Made by a program: the position numbers and the translations under genes
Source of the DNA: an uncultured Bacilli bacterium
GTDB taxonomy: Bacteria; Bacillota_I; Bacilli_A; RF39; UBA660
DNA: 64,000 bases
Direction: 5' to 3'
NCBI GenBank assembly: GCA_934102355.1
Contig: CAKOSO010000001.1
Coordinates: 248,001-312,000, forward strand
The notes under the pieces: generated by a model
The model's input: only the letters and a program-made list of their open reading frames with translations
The model's database searches: none
What the model was told of the DNA's origin: nothing
In this document: positions 1-8,814 of the stretch, piece by piece
Layout: the number at the start of each line of letters is the position of its first letter
How positions within the stretch are numbered: the first letter of the stretch is position 1

Positions 1-113
1 ACTCTATTTTTTAAATTTTTAGCCTTACCAACATAAATAATAACACCATCTTTATTTTTCATTAAATAACATCCTGGTTTCGTTGGTAATAATCTTAGTT
101 TTTCCTTTAACAT
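1..113 (-). CDS. uvrC: UvrC, excinuclease ABC subunit C (N-terminal fragment, cut by window edge)
   Basis: Only the first 37 codons and two bases lie in the window. They read MLKEKLRLLPTKPGCYLMKN followed by a GVIIYVGKAKNL segment, the GIY-YIG nuclease start of UvrC, which makes the 3' incision in nucleotide excision repair. The ATG at 111-113 is preceded by GAGG that overlaps the stop codon of the upstream pseudouridine synthase gene, so the two are probably translated from one message. The gene continues leftward outside the window. Identification is from the conserved N-terminal motif only. Confidence 0.85.
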   Translation of the reverse strand, partial: MLKEKLRLLPTKPGCYLMKNKDGVIIYVGKAKNLKNR

Positions 114-121
114 AAAAACCT

Positions 122-1009
122 CTATCTAAAACTATCTAAAATACTCATAAAAGTATCATCCGGTTCTATTTCAAAAAATAATTCCTTACCAGTTATTGGA
201 TGAATAAATCTAATTGATTTAGAAACAAGCATTTGTCCATAATCCTCATCAATAATCTTTCTATTTCCATACACTAAATCATTCACAATTGGATATCCAA
301 TATAGTTTAAATGAACCCTTATCTGATGTGTTCTACCTGTTTCTAACCTACATTTAATTAAAGTTACATCCTTAAATCTTTGAACAACACTAAAATGTGT
401 AACAGCATCCTTACTATTTATATCAGTAACAGTATACTTTTGTCTATTAGTTATACTTCTTCCTATAGGAGCATCAATTTTACCATTATCACACCTAACA
501 TTACCCCATACAAGCGCTAAATAAATTCTTTCAACTTCTTTATTTTTTATCATTTTACTAAGTAATTCATGGGTTTTATCATCTTTTGCAACAACCATTA
601 AACCACTCGTATCTTTATCAAGTCTGTGAACAATACCAGGTCTTACATCATCTTTTTTACTAACTTTATTAAAGTGATATAATAAAGCATTAACTAAAGT
701 ATGATTCTTATTTCCAACAGCAGGATGGGTAACAATTCCAGACTTTTTATTTATGATTGCTAAATATTCATCTTCATAAACAATATCAATAGGAATATTC
801 TCTTTTTCAATAACAATCTCATCATCTATATCATTTATAGAAATAATATCTTCATTTTTAACTTTATAACTTTTTTTAACAACTAAACCATTTACTAAAA
901 TATTGTCACTATCAATTAAATTATTAATCTTACTTCTTGAAAAATCAGTATTTGAAGCAAGATAAACATCTAATCTTAAATTTTCATCATTATTTACTTT
1001 TATTTCCAT
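122..1009 (-). CDS. RluA/RluD-family 23S rRNA pseudouridine synthase
   Basis: The 295-residue protein has an N-terminal S4-type RNA-binding segment (DVYLASNTDFSRSKINNLI, with ILVNG) followed by the RluA catalytic core with the HRLDKDTSGLMVVAK motif that carries the catalytic Asp, and GRTHQIRVHL. Enzymes of this family isomerise specific uridines in rRNA. The ATG at 1009 is chosen because AGAGGTGG sits 5 bases upstream; a GTG 9 bases earlier overlaps that Shine-Dalgarno sequence. The start overlaps the end of lspA by 20 bases. The lspA-pseudouridine synthase (ylyB) pairing is the same as in Bacillus subtilis, which supports the YlyB-type assignment; the exact target uridine cannot be read from sequence. 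Confidence 0.9.
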   Translation of the reverse strand: MEIKVNNDENLRLDVYLASNTDFSRSKINNLIDSDNILVNGLVVKKSYKVKNEDIISINDIDDEIVIEKENIPIDIVYEDEYLAIINKKSGIVTHPAVGNKNHTLVNALLYHFNKVSKKDDVRPGIVHRLDKDTSGLMVVAKDDKTHELLSKMIKNKEVERIYLALVWGNVRCDNGKIDAPIGRSITNRQKYTVTDINSKDAVTHFSVVQRFKDVTLIKCRLETGRTHQIRVHLNYIGYPIVNDLVYGNRKIIDEDYGQMLVSKSIRFIHPITGKELFFEIEPDDTFMSILDSFR

Positions 1010-1457
1010 CTTTACCACCTCTTATAATAGATATAATAAACAAGAAGGTTCCAATACATATTGCTATATCAGCTATATTAAATATTGGGAAACTATAACC
1101 AAATATCTTAAATCCAATAAAATCAACCACATATAACCTAAAAACCCTATCAAATAGATTACCACTTATACCACCAATAAGTAAACTAAGAGAAAAACTT
1201 TCTAATTTAGACATATTATTTTTAATCATTTTTTTATTTATATATATTAACATAATAATAGCAAGAATTATAAGAATAACTATACACCCACTAAAAAGTG
1301 AAAACGCAGCACCAGTATTTTTTACATAATATAAATAAAAGAAATTAGAAATTATATCATAAGATTTTCCAGGTACTAAATAATTAATAACTAAAAATTT
1401 AGATACTATATCTATTAAAAATACAATTAATGCGCCTATATAAACTTTAAGCTTCAC
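990..1457 (-). CDS. lspA: Lipoprotein signal peptidase (signal peptidase II)
   Basis: The 155-residue, four-helix membrane protein cleaves the signal peptide of diacylglyceryl-modified prolipoproteins at the membrane surface. Family signatures are present: NTGAAFS, the GNLFDR motif and FNIADI, which hold conserved Asn and the two catalytic Asp residues. The GTG at 1455-1457 is preferred because AGGTGAT lies 4 bases upstream; the more upstream GTG overlaps that site. It has clear substrates in the window, since GerKC and the ZnuA-like protein carry lipoboxes. It is co-transcribed with the pseudouridine synthase downstream. Confidence 0.93.
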   Translation of the reverse strand: MKLKVYIGALIVFLIDIVSKFLVINYLVPGKSYDIISNFFYLYYVKNTGAAFSLFSGCIVILIILAIIMLIYINKKMIKNNMSKLESFSLSLLIGGISGNLFDRVFRLYVVDFIGFKIFGYSFPIFNIADIAICIGTFLFIISIIRGGKDGNKSK

Positions 1458-1481
1458 TTCAATCACCTACCAATATAATAT

Positions 1482-1518
1482 CAAAAAAAAATACTTAAAA
1501 CCACCATTTTAAGTATTT
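1482..1518 (-). terminator. Rho-independent terminator downstream of mscL
   Basis: A perfect 12-bp inverted repeat (1489-1500 and 1507-1518, loop of 6) is followed on the minus strand by a run of nine T. It separates the sigG-ymxH-mscL unit from lspA. Confidence 0.85.
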
Positions 1519-1535
1519 AATAATTAAATTAACTC

Positions 1536-1943
1536 TTATTTACTTTCCTTTAGTAAATCTCTTATTTCCTCTAAAAGAACAACTTTTTCATCTTTTTTAA
1601 CTTCTTTTACTTCTTCTTTCTTTTTAGATAGTTTATTTATAATTTTTACAAAAGTAAAAATACAAATAGCAATAATTAAAAAATCAATAACATTTTGTAT
1701 AAACATACCATAAGAAATAGTAGCATCTTTTACTTTGATAGTTAAATTAGAAAAATCTATTCCTCCAATTATAATACCTAAAAGTGGCATAATAATATCA
1801 TTTACTAATGAAGTAACAATTTTACCAAAAGCACCACCAATAATTACACCAACAGATAAATCAACAATATTTCCTTTCGAAATAAAACTCTTAAACTCTT
1901 TAATTGTTTTATTTCCTTTTTCTAAAACTTCTTTCTTTTTCAT
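1536..1943 (-). CDS. mscL: Large-conductance mechanosensitive channel MscL
   Basis: The 135-residue protein shows the MscL core: KEFKSFISKGNIVDLSVGVI followed by IGGAFGKIVTSLVND, then a periplasmic-type loop and a second membrane helix (FLIIAICIFTFVKII), ending in a charged tail. MscL opens under membrane tension as an emergency osmotic valve. An ATG 45 bases upstream was rejected because the internal ATG at 1943 has GGTGAT correctly placed and gives the usual family length. It lies 46 bases downstream of ymxH and ends in a strong terminator, so it probably shares the sigG-ymxH transcript. Readthrough from a forespore gene would be unusual for MscL. Confidence 0.93.
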   Translation of the reverse strand: MKKKEVLEKGNKTIKEFKSFISKGNIVDLSVGVIIGGAFGKIVTSLVNDIIMPLLGIIIGGIDFSNLTIKVKDATISYGMFIQNVIDFLIIAICIFTFVKIINKLSKKKEEVKEVKKDEKVVLLEEIRDLLKESK

Positions 1944-1989
1944 AAAATCACCAAAGAATATTTTAACACAAGATAATTTTTTAAACAAA

Positions 1990-2211
1990 TTATAATCTTA
2001 CTAAAATAACATCTTCACCAATTTTTTCAATTTTATCCCAACTTATTTCAGATTCACTATCCTTGCTATTAAATTTAAAAAGTCTTTTACCATTTTCTAT
2101 AACAAAAGATTCTAATTTACCAGACATATCAAGTTTAACATCAATAATATTACCTATCTTTCTACCATTTAAATCAATAATATCTTTATGTTGAAGCTCT
2201 GATAATCTCAT
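1990..2211 (-). CDS. YlmC/YmxH-family sporulation protein (PRC-barrel)
   Basis: The 73-residue protein is a single PRC-barrel domain (MRLSELQHKDIIDLNGRKIG and a DVKLDMSGKLESF segment). Members of the YlmC/YmxH family occur almost only in spore formers; their molecular role is not established. The gene lies directly downstream of sigG, as ylmC lies close to sigG in Bacillus subtilis, which supports the call. ATG 2211 is chosen because AGGTGG precedes it by 5 bases; an upstream GTG overlaps that ribosome binding site. Confidence 0.85.
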   Translation of the reverse strand: MRLSELQHKDIIDLNGRKIGNIIDVKLDMSGKLESFVIENGKRLFKFNSKDSESEISWDKIEKIGEDVILVRL

Positions 2212-2256
2212 TAAAACCACCTATTTAATTTTAGTAATAAATTATACTAATTATTC

Positions 2257-3027
2257 TTAAAGTTGTTTTCTAACTCTAGTTAAAGCATTTTTTTCAAGCC
2301 TTGATATTTGTGCCTGAGAAATACCTATTTCACTTGCTATCTCCATTTGTGTTTTACCTATTATAAATCTTTGATCAATTATATATCTATCCCTTTCAGA
2401 TAAATTAGAAATTGCTTTATTTAAAGCTATTTTAAGATCTAAATCTTCACTACACTTTTTGTCTTCAATTTGATCAAATAAATATATAGTATCACCACCA
2501 TCATTATATATAGGTTCAAATAAAGAAACTGTAGGTTTTAAAGATTCCAAAGCATTAATTATATCAAACTCATCAATTTCTAATAATTCTGCTAACTCTT
2601 TCACAGTAGGTTCCTTACCATTTTGAAGAATTAACTCATCTTTTAGTTTTAAAACCTTATAAGCAATATCCTTAACACTTCTAGAAACCCTAATAGTATT
2701 ATTATCTCTTAAATATCTTTTAATTTCACCAAGAACCATAGGAACACAATATGTAGAAAATTTAACTCCATAAGATAAATCAAAATTATCTATAGCTTTT
2801 AAAAGACCAATACATCCAACTTGAAATAAATCATCTAAATTTTCATCTTTTCTATTAAACTTTTTAAGAATAGATAAAACTAGTTTCAAATTACCATCAA
2901 CAAGAAGTGTTCTAGCATTCATATCACCATTTTTAAATCTTGTAAATAACTCTGTCATCTCTTCACTAGATAAAACCTTGATATCATTTGTATTAACACC
3001 AGTAATATCAACTTTATATTTTGCCAT
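2257..3027 (-). CDS. sigG: RNA polymerase sporulation sigma factor SigG (late forespore)
   Basis: The 256-residue protein is a complete sigma-70-family sporulation factor. The N-terminus KVDITGVNT resembles the SigG-specific KVEICGVDT. Region 2 contains DDLFQVGCIGLLKAIDNFDL followed by VKFSTYCVPM, region 3 the VSLFEPIYNDGGD signature, and region 4 the QMEIASEIGISQAQISRLEK helix-turn-helix. SigG directs late forespore transcription (spoVA, ger operons, SASP genes). Two likely target promoters are seen in this window, upstream of spoVAC and gerKA. The start has AAGGAG 7 bases upstream. ymxH follows at 45 bases, the same neighbourhood as in Bacillus; the companion genes sigE and spoIIGA are not in the window. 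Confidence 0.95.
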   Translation of the reverse strand: MAKYKVDITGVNTNDIKVLSSEEMTELFTRFKNGDMNARTLLVDGNLKLVLSILKKFNRKDENLDDLFQVGCIGLLKAIDNFDLSYGVKFSTYCVPMVLGEIKRYLRDNNTIRVSRSVKDIAYKVLKLKDELILQNGKEPTVKELAELLEIDEFDIINALESLKPTVSLFEPIYNDGGDTIYLFDQIEDKKCSEDLDLKIALNKAISNLSERDRYIIDQRFIIGKTQMEIASEIGISQAQISRLEKNALTRVRKQL

Positions 3028-3046
3028 AAAAATCTCCTTACACTTA

Positions 3047-3077
3047 TTTATTGGTATAAAAATAAACTATTTATTCA
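3047..3077 (-). promoter_or_regulatory. Candidate forespore (SigF/SigG-type) promoter for sigG
   Basis: On the minus strand TGAATA (3072-3077) is followed after 18 bases by CAATAAA (3047-3053), which resembles a GHATR / CATNHTA arrangement but imperfectly in the -10. A SigA-like alternative (TTGATA, 17 bases, TATTAC) lies just upstream. sigG is forespore-transcribed in Bacillus, which makes this placement reasonable. Confidence 0.3.
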
Positions 3078-3200
3078 AAAAGTAATAATTAATCTTATCT
3101 TTTTTATCAAAAAGTTTTAGACATATCTTCATCTATTTCCATTTGTATATATTATTTAACATCTCAACTACACATATAACACGAAAATACTAAAGATCTT

Positions 3201-3229
3201 AAAAAAATGCGTACAAAATACGCATTTTT
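3201..3229 (-). terminator. Terminator after the holin/peptidase pair
   Basis: A perfect 11-bp stem (3203-3213 with 3219-3229, loop CAAAA) is followed on the minus strand by seven T. It isolates the lysis pair from sigG. Confidence 0.88.
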
Positions 3230-3245
3230 CCTGTGTAAAGCTTAC

Positions 3246-4103
3246 TTATTTTTCATAATATAATGTTTCATCTTTTTTCATATTTATATAATAAATACCT
3301 TCTTTTGGAGCTTTAAATAATTTATATTTATTTTCTATTGATTCATCAGGATTTGTAGGATCTATAGGAGGATCTATAATTGGTTCTACTTTATAAACCT
3401 CTATATCATCAGTATTAGCAACCCACTTATTATCATCAATCTTATACCAACTATAATCACCATTTAAAGTAACATCATAATAATTATAAATTCCTAAATC
3501 AATATATCCAAGAATTTCACCATTTGGTTCTTTTCTACATCTTAAATATTTATTTTTTACAAGAATTTGATTTTTAGTAGTATCCCTATCTACTATCAAA
3601 GATGAACCAACAACTCTAAAAACCTTAGAAGAAGTCACATTATCATTAGACATTCCTTGATCATCAAATAAAAACACATACTGAGTTGGATCAACTCCAT
3701 ATTTCAGTCTGTCATAAGGACTATAAACATAATCAATAGGACATTTCCACAATTCTAAATGTAAATGATTTCCAGTTGATGAACCAGTACTTCCCATAAC
3801 CCCTATTGCAGTTCCTCTTGTAACAGCATCACCAACTTTATAAATAGATCTATTATTCATATGTAAATACTTATGAATCCACTTATATCCATCACCAATA
3901 GTTTCTATAGCAATGTAATTACCAGCAGCTGAATCAAACCTTTCATCAACTACGACTCCATCATTTATAGCAAGTATAGAAGGATACATTCCACCACTTA
4001 CACTACTCCAACCAAGATCAAGTCCGTAATGAACTCTATCATCAGTACTACCATATGGATCAGTAATTGCTACATAATTTAAAGGATACCTATTGTACTT
4101 CAT
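3246..4103 (-). CDS. M23-family (LytM-type) cell-wall peptidase, endolysin-like
   Basis: The 285-residue protein has an M23 zinc peptidase domain at residues 20-145, with the metal-site motifs HYGLDLG (H25, D29) and HLHLEL (H113, H115), and H77 in the WIHKYLH segment. M23 enzymes cut peptidoglycan cross-bridges. The C-terminal part (about 165-285) contains an SH3b-like stretch (YLRCRKEPNGEILGYIDLG) that probably binds cell wall. There is no signal peptide, as in phage endolysins that leave through a holin. The start overlaps the holin gene by 14 bases, with AAGGGCGG upstream. The overlap and lack of a secretion signal suggest it works with the holin. Confidence 0.8.
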   Translation of the reverse strand: MKYNRYPLNYVAITDPYGSTDDRVHYGLDLGWSSVSGGMYPSILAINDGVVVDERFDSAAGNYIAIETIGDGYKWIHKYLHMNNRSIYKVGDAVTRGTAIGVMGSTGSSTGNHLHLELWKCPIDYVYSPYDRLKYGVDPTQYVFLFDDQGMSNDNVTSSKVFRVVGSSLIVDRDTTKNQILVKNKYLRCRKEPNGEILGYIDLGIYNYYDVTLNGDYSWYKIDDNKWVANTDDIEVYKVEPIIDPPIDPTNPDESIENKYKLFKAPKEGIYYINMKKDETLYYEK

Positions 4104-4491
4104 TCGTACCGCCCTTAATATTATTATCAATAGGAACTGATACTACTTTTGTTTCTTCATCCTTTTTAGCAACAATACTTGTTGAAACATTTAATAACTC
4201 TTTTAATTTAACTAAATCTTTATATCCATAAACTATTATACTAGCAATAAATAATGTCTTAACAGCTTCCGCAAGATTCATACTTATCCCAGCAACATCA
4301 GCAACTATAATATCCGGATTTAAAACTCCACATAAATACATAAGTCCAATACCTGTAACAATACAAAGCGACTTAAACATGCCTGCAAAAAGTCGCTTTA
4401 AACAAAACTCACATTTAAACGTAGATATTGTAACTCCTAAAAAAGTGTTAGAAAGCATTACACACAAAAGGCCAATTACTATATTTTTCAT
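4090..4491 (-). CDS. Phage-type holin
   Basis: The 133-residue protein has hydrophobic segments near residues 2-20, 37-58 and 72-92, a cysteine pair (CEFC) in a short loop and a charged soluble tail, typical of toxin-secretion/phage-lysis holins. Holins form membrane pores that release endolysins. It starts at an ATG with AAAGGAG and overlaps the M23 peptidase gene, forming a two-gene lysis cassette. No capsid, tail or integrase genes are nearby. Holin families diverge strongly, so the call rests on size, topology and the downstream endolysin-like gene. Confidence 0.7.
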   Translation of the reverse strand: MKNIVIGLLCVMLSNTFLGVTISTFKCEFCLKRLFAGMFKSLCIVTGIGLMYLCGVLNPDIIVADVAGISMNLAEAVKTLFIASIIVYGYKDLVKLKELLNVSTSIVAKKDEETKVVSVPIDNNIKGGTNEVQ

Positions 4492-4550
4492 TTTAATCTC
4501 CTTTCAATATAAATTATGAAAGAGATTAATTTTTGAATGTTTATGTAACC

Positions 4551-4586
4551 AAAAAATAAGAAATTACCATTTGAAATTTCTTATTT
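4551..4586 (-). terminator. Terminator of the phosphoketolase gene, overlapping its stop codon
   Basis: A 12-bp perfect inverted repeat (4554-4565 with 4575-4586) is followed by T residues on the minus strand. One arm lies inside the last codons of the phosphoketolase gene, whose TAA is at 4564-4566. Confidence 0.75.
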
Positions 4587-6885
4587 CTTCCATATCTATA
4601 CCATTTTCTACAATATATGCTTCATGTTTTTCTAACATTTCATTGCAATATTTAATTAATTCTTCTTTTCCTTTTTTCTTATCAATATACTTTAAAGCAT
4701 TTAAAATCAAATGATATCTATCAATTTTATTTTTAACCCTCATATCAAACGGAGTTGTAATTGTTCCTTCTTCTATATAACCATGAACATGTAAATTTTT
4801 ATTTGTTCTTTTATATGTTAACTGATGAATTAAATTAGGGTAACCATGAAATGCAAAAACAATTGGTTTCGTTTTAGTAAATAAAGCATCATAATCTTTA
4901 TTTGACATTCCATGAGGATGTTCAAGATCACTAACAAGTTTCATAAGATCAATAACATTAACAACCCTTACTTGTAAACTAGGCATATATTCATTAAGTA
5001 TCTTTGTAGCAGCTAAAACTTCTAAAGTTGGAGTATCTCCACAACAAGCAAGTACCAAATCAGGATTCTTTTCACTAGAAGCAAAGTTAAGAATTCCTAT
5101 TCCCTTTTTACAATGTTCCTTAGCTTCTTTCATACTAAGCCATTGTAATTGTGGATGTTTTGATGCAACAATTACATTTATATAATCCTTAGTTTTTATA
5201 CAATGGTCAAAAGTAGATAATAATGTGTTAGTATCAATCGGTAAATAAATTCTAACAGTGTCAGCTTTCTTAGTAGCAACATGATTTAAAAACCCTGGAT
5301 CTTGATGAGTATACCCATTATGATCTTGTTGCCATATATGTGAAGTTAACACATAGTTTAAAGATGGAATCTCTTTTCTAAAAGGTATCTCCTTACTAAC
5401 CTTTATCCATTTTGCATGTTGACTAGCCATTGAATCAATAATCCTAACAAATGCTTCATAACTATGCAAAAATCCATATCTACCTGTTAATATATATCCT
5501 TCTAATGCACCTTCACAAACATGTTCAGATAAGAATGAATCAAAAACCCTACCATTAGGAGCTAAAAACTCATCATTTGGAAGAGTTCTCTTCTCCCACA
5601 CTCTATTTGTTTTTTCGAAAACATGATTCAATCTATTAGATAAAGCTTCATCAGGTCCAAAAATTCTAAAATTCTTATTTTCATCATTTAATACAAATAA
5701 ATCTCTAACATAACTACCAAGTTCCATCATATCAGAAGTACATTTCGTACCTCTTTTATTAAATTTAAATGCATAACAATCAACATTAGGAGTAATAATC
5801 TCATTACGAACTCCACCATGACATATTTCCTTATTACTCATACATAATTCTTCTGGAGGAATAAGTTCTCTTAATTCTTCTATAAGACGCCCATTACTAT
5901 CAAATAATTCTTCAGGATGATAACTTCTTAACCAACTTTCTAATAAACTTATATTATCTTCAGTTACATTAATAGGTATTTGATGAGATCTAAAACTATC
6001 AACTATAGGTTTTCCATCAACCTCTTTAGGACCTGTCCAACCTTTTGGAGTCTTTAAAATAAGCATTGGCCACTTTACATCACTAATATTCATATATTTA
6101 GCTTTTCTTTTATTTCTTTTGATGTTACGAACTATCTTCTTTAAAATACTCATCATTTCTTCATGCATATAATATGGATCATTACCTTCTAAATAATAAG
6201 GCTTCCATCCACATGCTGAAAAGAAATTCATAAGTTCTTCTTTACTCATTCTTCCAAATATTGTTGGATTAGAGATTTTATAACCATTAAGATGTAAAAT
6301 CGGTAAAATAACACCATCATTTTTTGGATTCAAAAACTTACCCAAATGCCATGAAGTCGCTAAAGGACCAGTTTCTGCTTCTCCGTCTCCAACAACACAA
6401 CTAGCAATAAGATCTGGATTATCTAAAACAGCCCCATAAGCATGAGAAAGACTATATCCAAGCTCCCCACCCTCATGGATAGAACCAGGAACCTCAGGAG
6501 AAACATGACTTGATACACCGCCAGGAAAACTAAATCTCTTAAAAAGTTTTTTCATTCCCTCTTTATCCATAGTAACTTCAGGATAATACTTACTATAAAT
6601 ACCTTCTAAATATGAATTAGCAATCATAGCTTCTCCACCATGACCAGGACCAGATAAATAAATCATATTAAGCTTATATTTTTTTATTATCCTATTTAAA
6701 TGAACATAAATAAAGTTTTGTCCAGGAGCAGTACCCCAATGACCAACTAATTTCTTTTTTATATCAGTCATTTGAAGAGGTCTTTCAAGTAAAGGGTTAT
6801 CAAGTAAATATAGTTGCCCTACTGACAAATAATTACAAGCTCTATAATACATATCAATTTTTTCAATTTCTAAATCTTTACTCAT
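4564..6885 (-). CDS. xfp: Xylulose-5-phosphate/fructose-6-phosphate phosphoketolase
   Basis: The 773-residue protein matches the length of phosphoketolases (about 790-820). It has the family signatures VGHWGTAPGQNFIYVHLNR, SGPGHGGEA, SFPGGVSSH and GELGYSLSHAYGA, the thiamine diphosphate site VVGDGEAETGPLA, and the C-terminal HPHGM. The enzyme cleaves xylulose 5-phosphate (and often fructose 6-phosphate) with phosphate to acetyl phosphate plus a triose or tetrose phosphate, giving ATP through acetate kinase. ATG 6885 is chosen over a GTG 9 bases upstream because AGGA is then 10 bases away instead of adjacent. It is a single-gene unit with its own terminator and points to heterofermentative pentose use. 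Confidence 0.95.
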   Translation of the reverse strand: MSKDLEIEKIDMYYRACNYLSVGQLYLLDNPLLERPLQMTDIKKKLVGHWGTAPGQNFIYVHLNRIIKKYKLNMIYLSGPGHGGEAMIANSYLEGIYSKYYPEVTMDKEGMKKLFKRFSFPGGVSSHVSPEVPGSIHEGGELGYSLSHAYGAVLDNPDLIASCVVGDGEAETGPLATSWHLGKFLNPKNDGVILPILHLNGYKISNPTIFGRMSKEELMNFFSACGWKPYYLEGNDPYYMHEEMMSILKKIVRNIKRNKRKAKYMNISDVKWPMLILKTPKGWTGPKEVDGKPIVDSFRSHQIPINVTEDNISLLESWLRSYHPEELFDSNGRLIEELRELIPPEELCMSNKEICHGGVRNEIITPNVDCYAFKFNKRGTKCTSDMMELGSYVRDLFVLNDENKNFRIFGPDEALSNRLNHVFEKTNRVWEKRTLPNDEFLAPNGRVFDSFLSEHVCEGALEGYILTGRYGFLHSYEAFVRIIDSMASQHAKWIKVSKEIPFRKEIPSLNYVLTSHIWQQDHNGYTHQDPGFLNHVATKKADTVRIYLPIDTNTLLSTFDHCIKTKDYINVIVASKHPQLQWLSMKEAKEHCKKGIGILNFASSEKNPDLVLACCGDTPTLEVLAATKILNEYMPSLQVRVVNVIDLMKLVSDLEHPHGMSNKDYDALFTKTKPIVFAFHGYPNLIHQLTYKRTNKNLHVHGYIEEGTITTPFDMRVKNKIDRYHLILNALKYIDKKKGKEELIKYCNEMLEKHEAYIVENGIDMEEIRNFKW

Positions 6886-6948
6886 ATCACACACATCCTA
6901 TTTTATATAAGTAGTATATCAAAAATAAAATAAAATTAAAATACTAAC

Positions 6949-7295
<347 letters not shown>

Positions 7296-7299
<4 letters not shown>

Positions 7300-8291
7300 T
7301 CCACTACCTCCAAACAAACAGCATTAGCAATTCCTAAAATATCTTGTTTTTGAAAAACCATCGTTGGATTAAATAAAGCACCAGTAGCTATTAATAAAAC
7401 TTTTTTTAAATTTTTCTTTTTTAACATATCTAAAATATATCCGTAATTCACAAGTGCACTACAAACCGGACCTGATCCACCGGCCATAACCTCTTTTTGT
7501 ATTTTTGTATCATATAGCATTAAACCACAATCATTATATTTACGAGAAACTAATATATTATACTTTCTAGCCATTATATCTTTTAATATTTCTGCACCAT
7601 AAATACCTAAATCACCAGATAAAACTAAATCATAATCATCTAAAGTAGTATTAGTGTTATTTAAATGCCTAACTAATGTATCAGCACATGCAGGTGCCAT
7701 AACTGCACCCATATGATTTACATCAGTCTGATGCAAATTTATAACCCTACCAATAGTAGCAGAAGTAACTCTTATATCACTTTTCTTTCTAGAAAGCAAA
7801 ATACTTGCACCACCAGTTGCAGTAAAAGTAGCAGTAGATGGTTTCAAAGCTCCATATTCTATTGGATTTCTAAACTGTTTTTCAGCAACCAAATTATGAG
7901 AAGAAGTTGTACAAATAATATTTTTAGCAAGTTTTGATTCTAAAAAAGAAGAACCGATAATTAAACCTTCAATACTAGTAGCACACGCCGTATATACCCC
8001 TAAAAAAGAAGCCTTATAATCAGAAAATGCATAACAAGAAGAAGCTATCTGATTAGTTAAATCACCACCAATAAATATATCAACATTATCTTTAATAATT
8101 TTTTCTTTATCTAACAAAATATTAATTGCATCCTTTTGCATCTTAACCTCTGATAGCTCAACAGATTTTTTGTCCATATAATAATCATTATAAACTTTAT
8201 CAAAAAATTCTCTTAAAGGACCATTTGCTTCAACCGGACCAGCTACAGTTGCAGAATTTAACACATAAACATTATCAAATTTTAAAGTCAT
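7296..8291 (-). CDS. spoVAD: Stage V sporulation protein AD
   Basis: The 331-residue protein has the thiolase-like fold of SpoVAD, the soluble component of the SpoVA complex that binds dipicolinic acid. Typical segments include ATVAGPVEANGPL, the IGGDLTNQI region, GVYTACATSIEGL, and VMAPACADTL. The last segments (GGSGPVCSALVNYGYI, LLIATGALFNPTMVFQK) are characteristic of the family. It starts at an ATG with GGGAGG upstream, two bases after spoVAC, and ends in a 4-base overlap with spoVAE, so the three are translated from one message. Confidence 0.95.
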
Positions 8292-8293
8292 AA

Positions 8294-8740
8294 TTAACCT
8301 CCCACAACCAAAGCAAATAAATACCTTATTATACTAAATACATAAGCTGAAATAACCCCATACAATATAACTGAACCAGCAAGTTTAAAAATATTACTTC
8401 CAATACCATATATTAAACCTTCTTTTTTATAATCTAGTGCAGCACTACAAACAGAATGAGCAAAACCTGTTATCGGTATAATAAATCCCATCTTTCCAAA
8501 CTTAACAAAGTTATCAAAAACACCAATTGCAGTAAGAAAACAAGCAATAAATATTAAAGTACTTATCATAAATACACTTGCATCATTACTACTTATTCTT
8601 AAAATATAAGAATAAAAATTAATCAAAAAATTTGCTATGGCTCCAATAAGTCCACCAACAACAAAAGCAATAAAAGCATTATAAACTCTATGCTCCTTAG
8701 GTAAATGCTTTTTTACTACCAAATCATAATTATTTTCCAT
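8294..8740 (-). CDS. spoVAC: Stage V sporulation protein AC
   Basis: The 148-residue membrane protein is close to the usual 150 residues. It carries the family segments VVGGLIGAIANFL, FGKMGFIIPITGFAHSVCSA and the YGIGSNIFKLAGSVILYG stretch. SpoVAC acts as a membrane channel subunit for dipicolinate release. ATG 8740 is chosen, with GGTGAT 3 bases upstream, over a start 60 bases earlier that lacks a ribosome binding site and would run into the promoter. It heads the spoVAC-AD-AE operon. Confidence 0.94.
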   Translation of the reverse strand: MENNYDLVVKKHLPKEHRVYNAFIAFVVGGLIGAIANFLINFYSYILRISSNDASVFMISTLIFIACFLTAIGVFDNFVKFGKMGFIIPITGFAHSVCSAALDYKKEGLIYGIGSNIFKLAGSVILYGVISAYVFSIIRYLFALVVGG

Positions 8741-8754
8741 ACAATCACCATTTT

Positions 8755-8784
8755 TAGTATGGAAAAGCAAAAAATATTTATACA
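8755..8784 (-). promoter_or_regulatory. SigG promoter of the spoVA operon
   Basis: On the minus strand TGTATA (8779-8784) is followed after 17 bases by CATACTA (8755-8761). GTATA and CATACTA match the SigG consensus GHATR-N17/18-CATNHTA at every defined position. The expected start point, near 8748, falls at the GGTGAT ribosome binding site, so the leader would be only about 8 bases. Confidence 0.75.
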
Positions 8785-8809
8785 ACAAAAAAATGCACAA
8801 TGTGCATTT
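8785..8809 (-). terminator. Terminator of the virD4-like gene
   Basis: AAATGCAC (8791-8798) pairs with GTGCATTT (8802-8809) and is followed by a T run on the minus strand. It ends immediately before the SigG -35 element of the spoVA operon. Confidence 0.75.
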
Positions 8810-8814
8810 AATTA

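Noticed and set aside
1007..1018. Longer GTG start of the pseudouridine synthase
   Set aside because: The GTG lies inside the AGAGGTGG ribosome binding site of ATG 1009; the same situation recurs for lspA, ymxH, phosphoketolase, spoVAE, the CHAP gene and others.
3246..4491. Intact prophage
   Set aside because: Only lysis-type genes are present; no integrase, terminase, capsid or tail genes or attachment repeats flank them.
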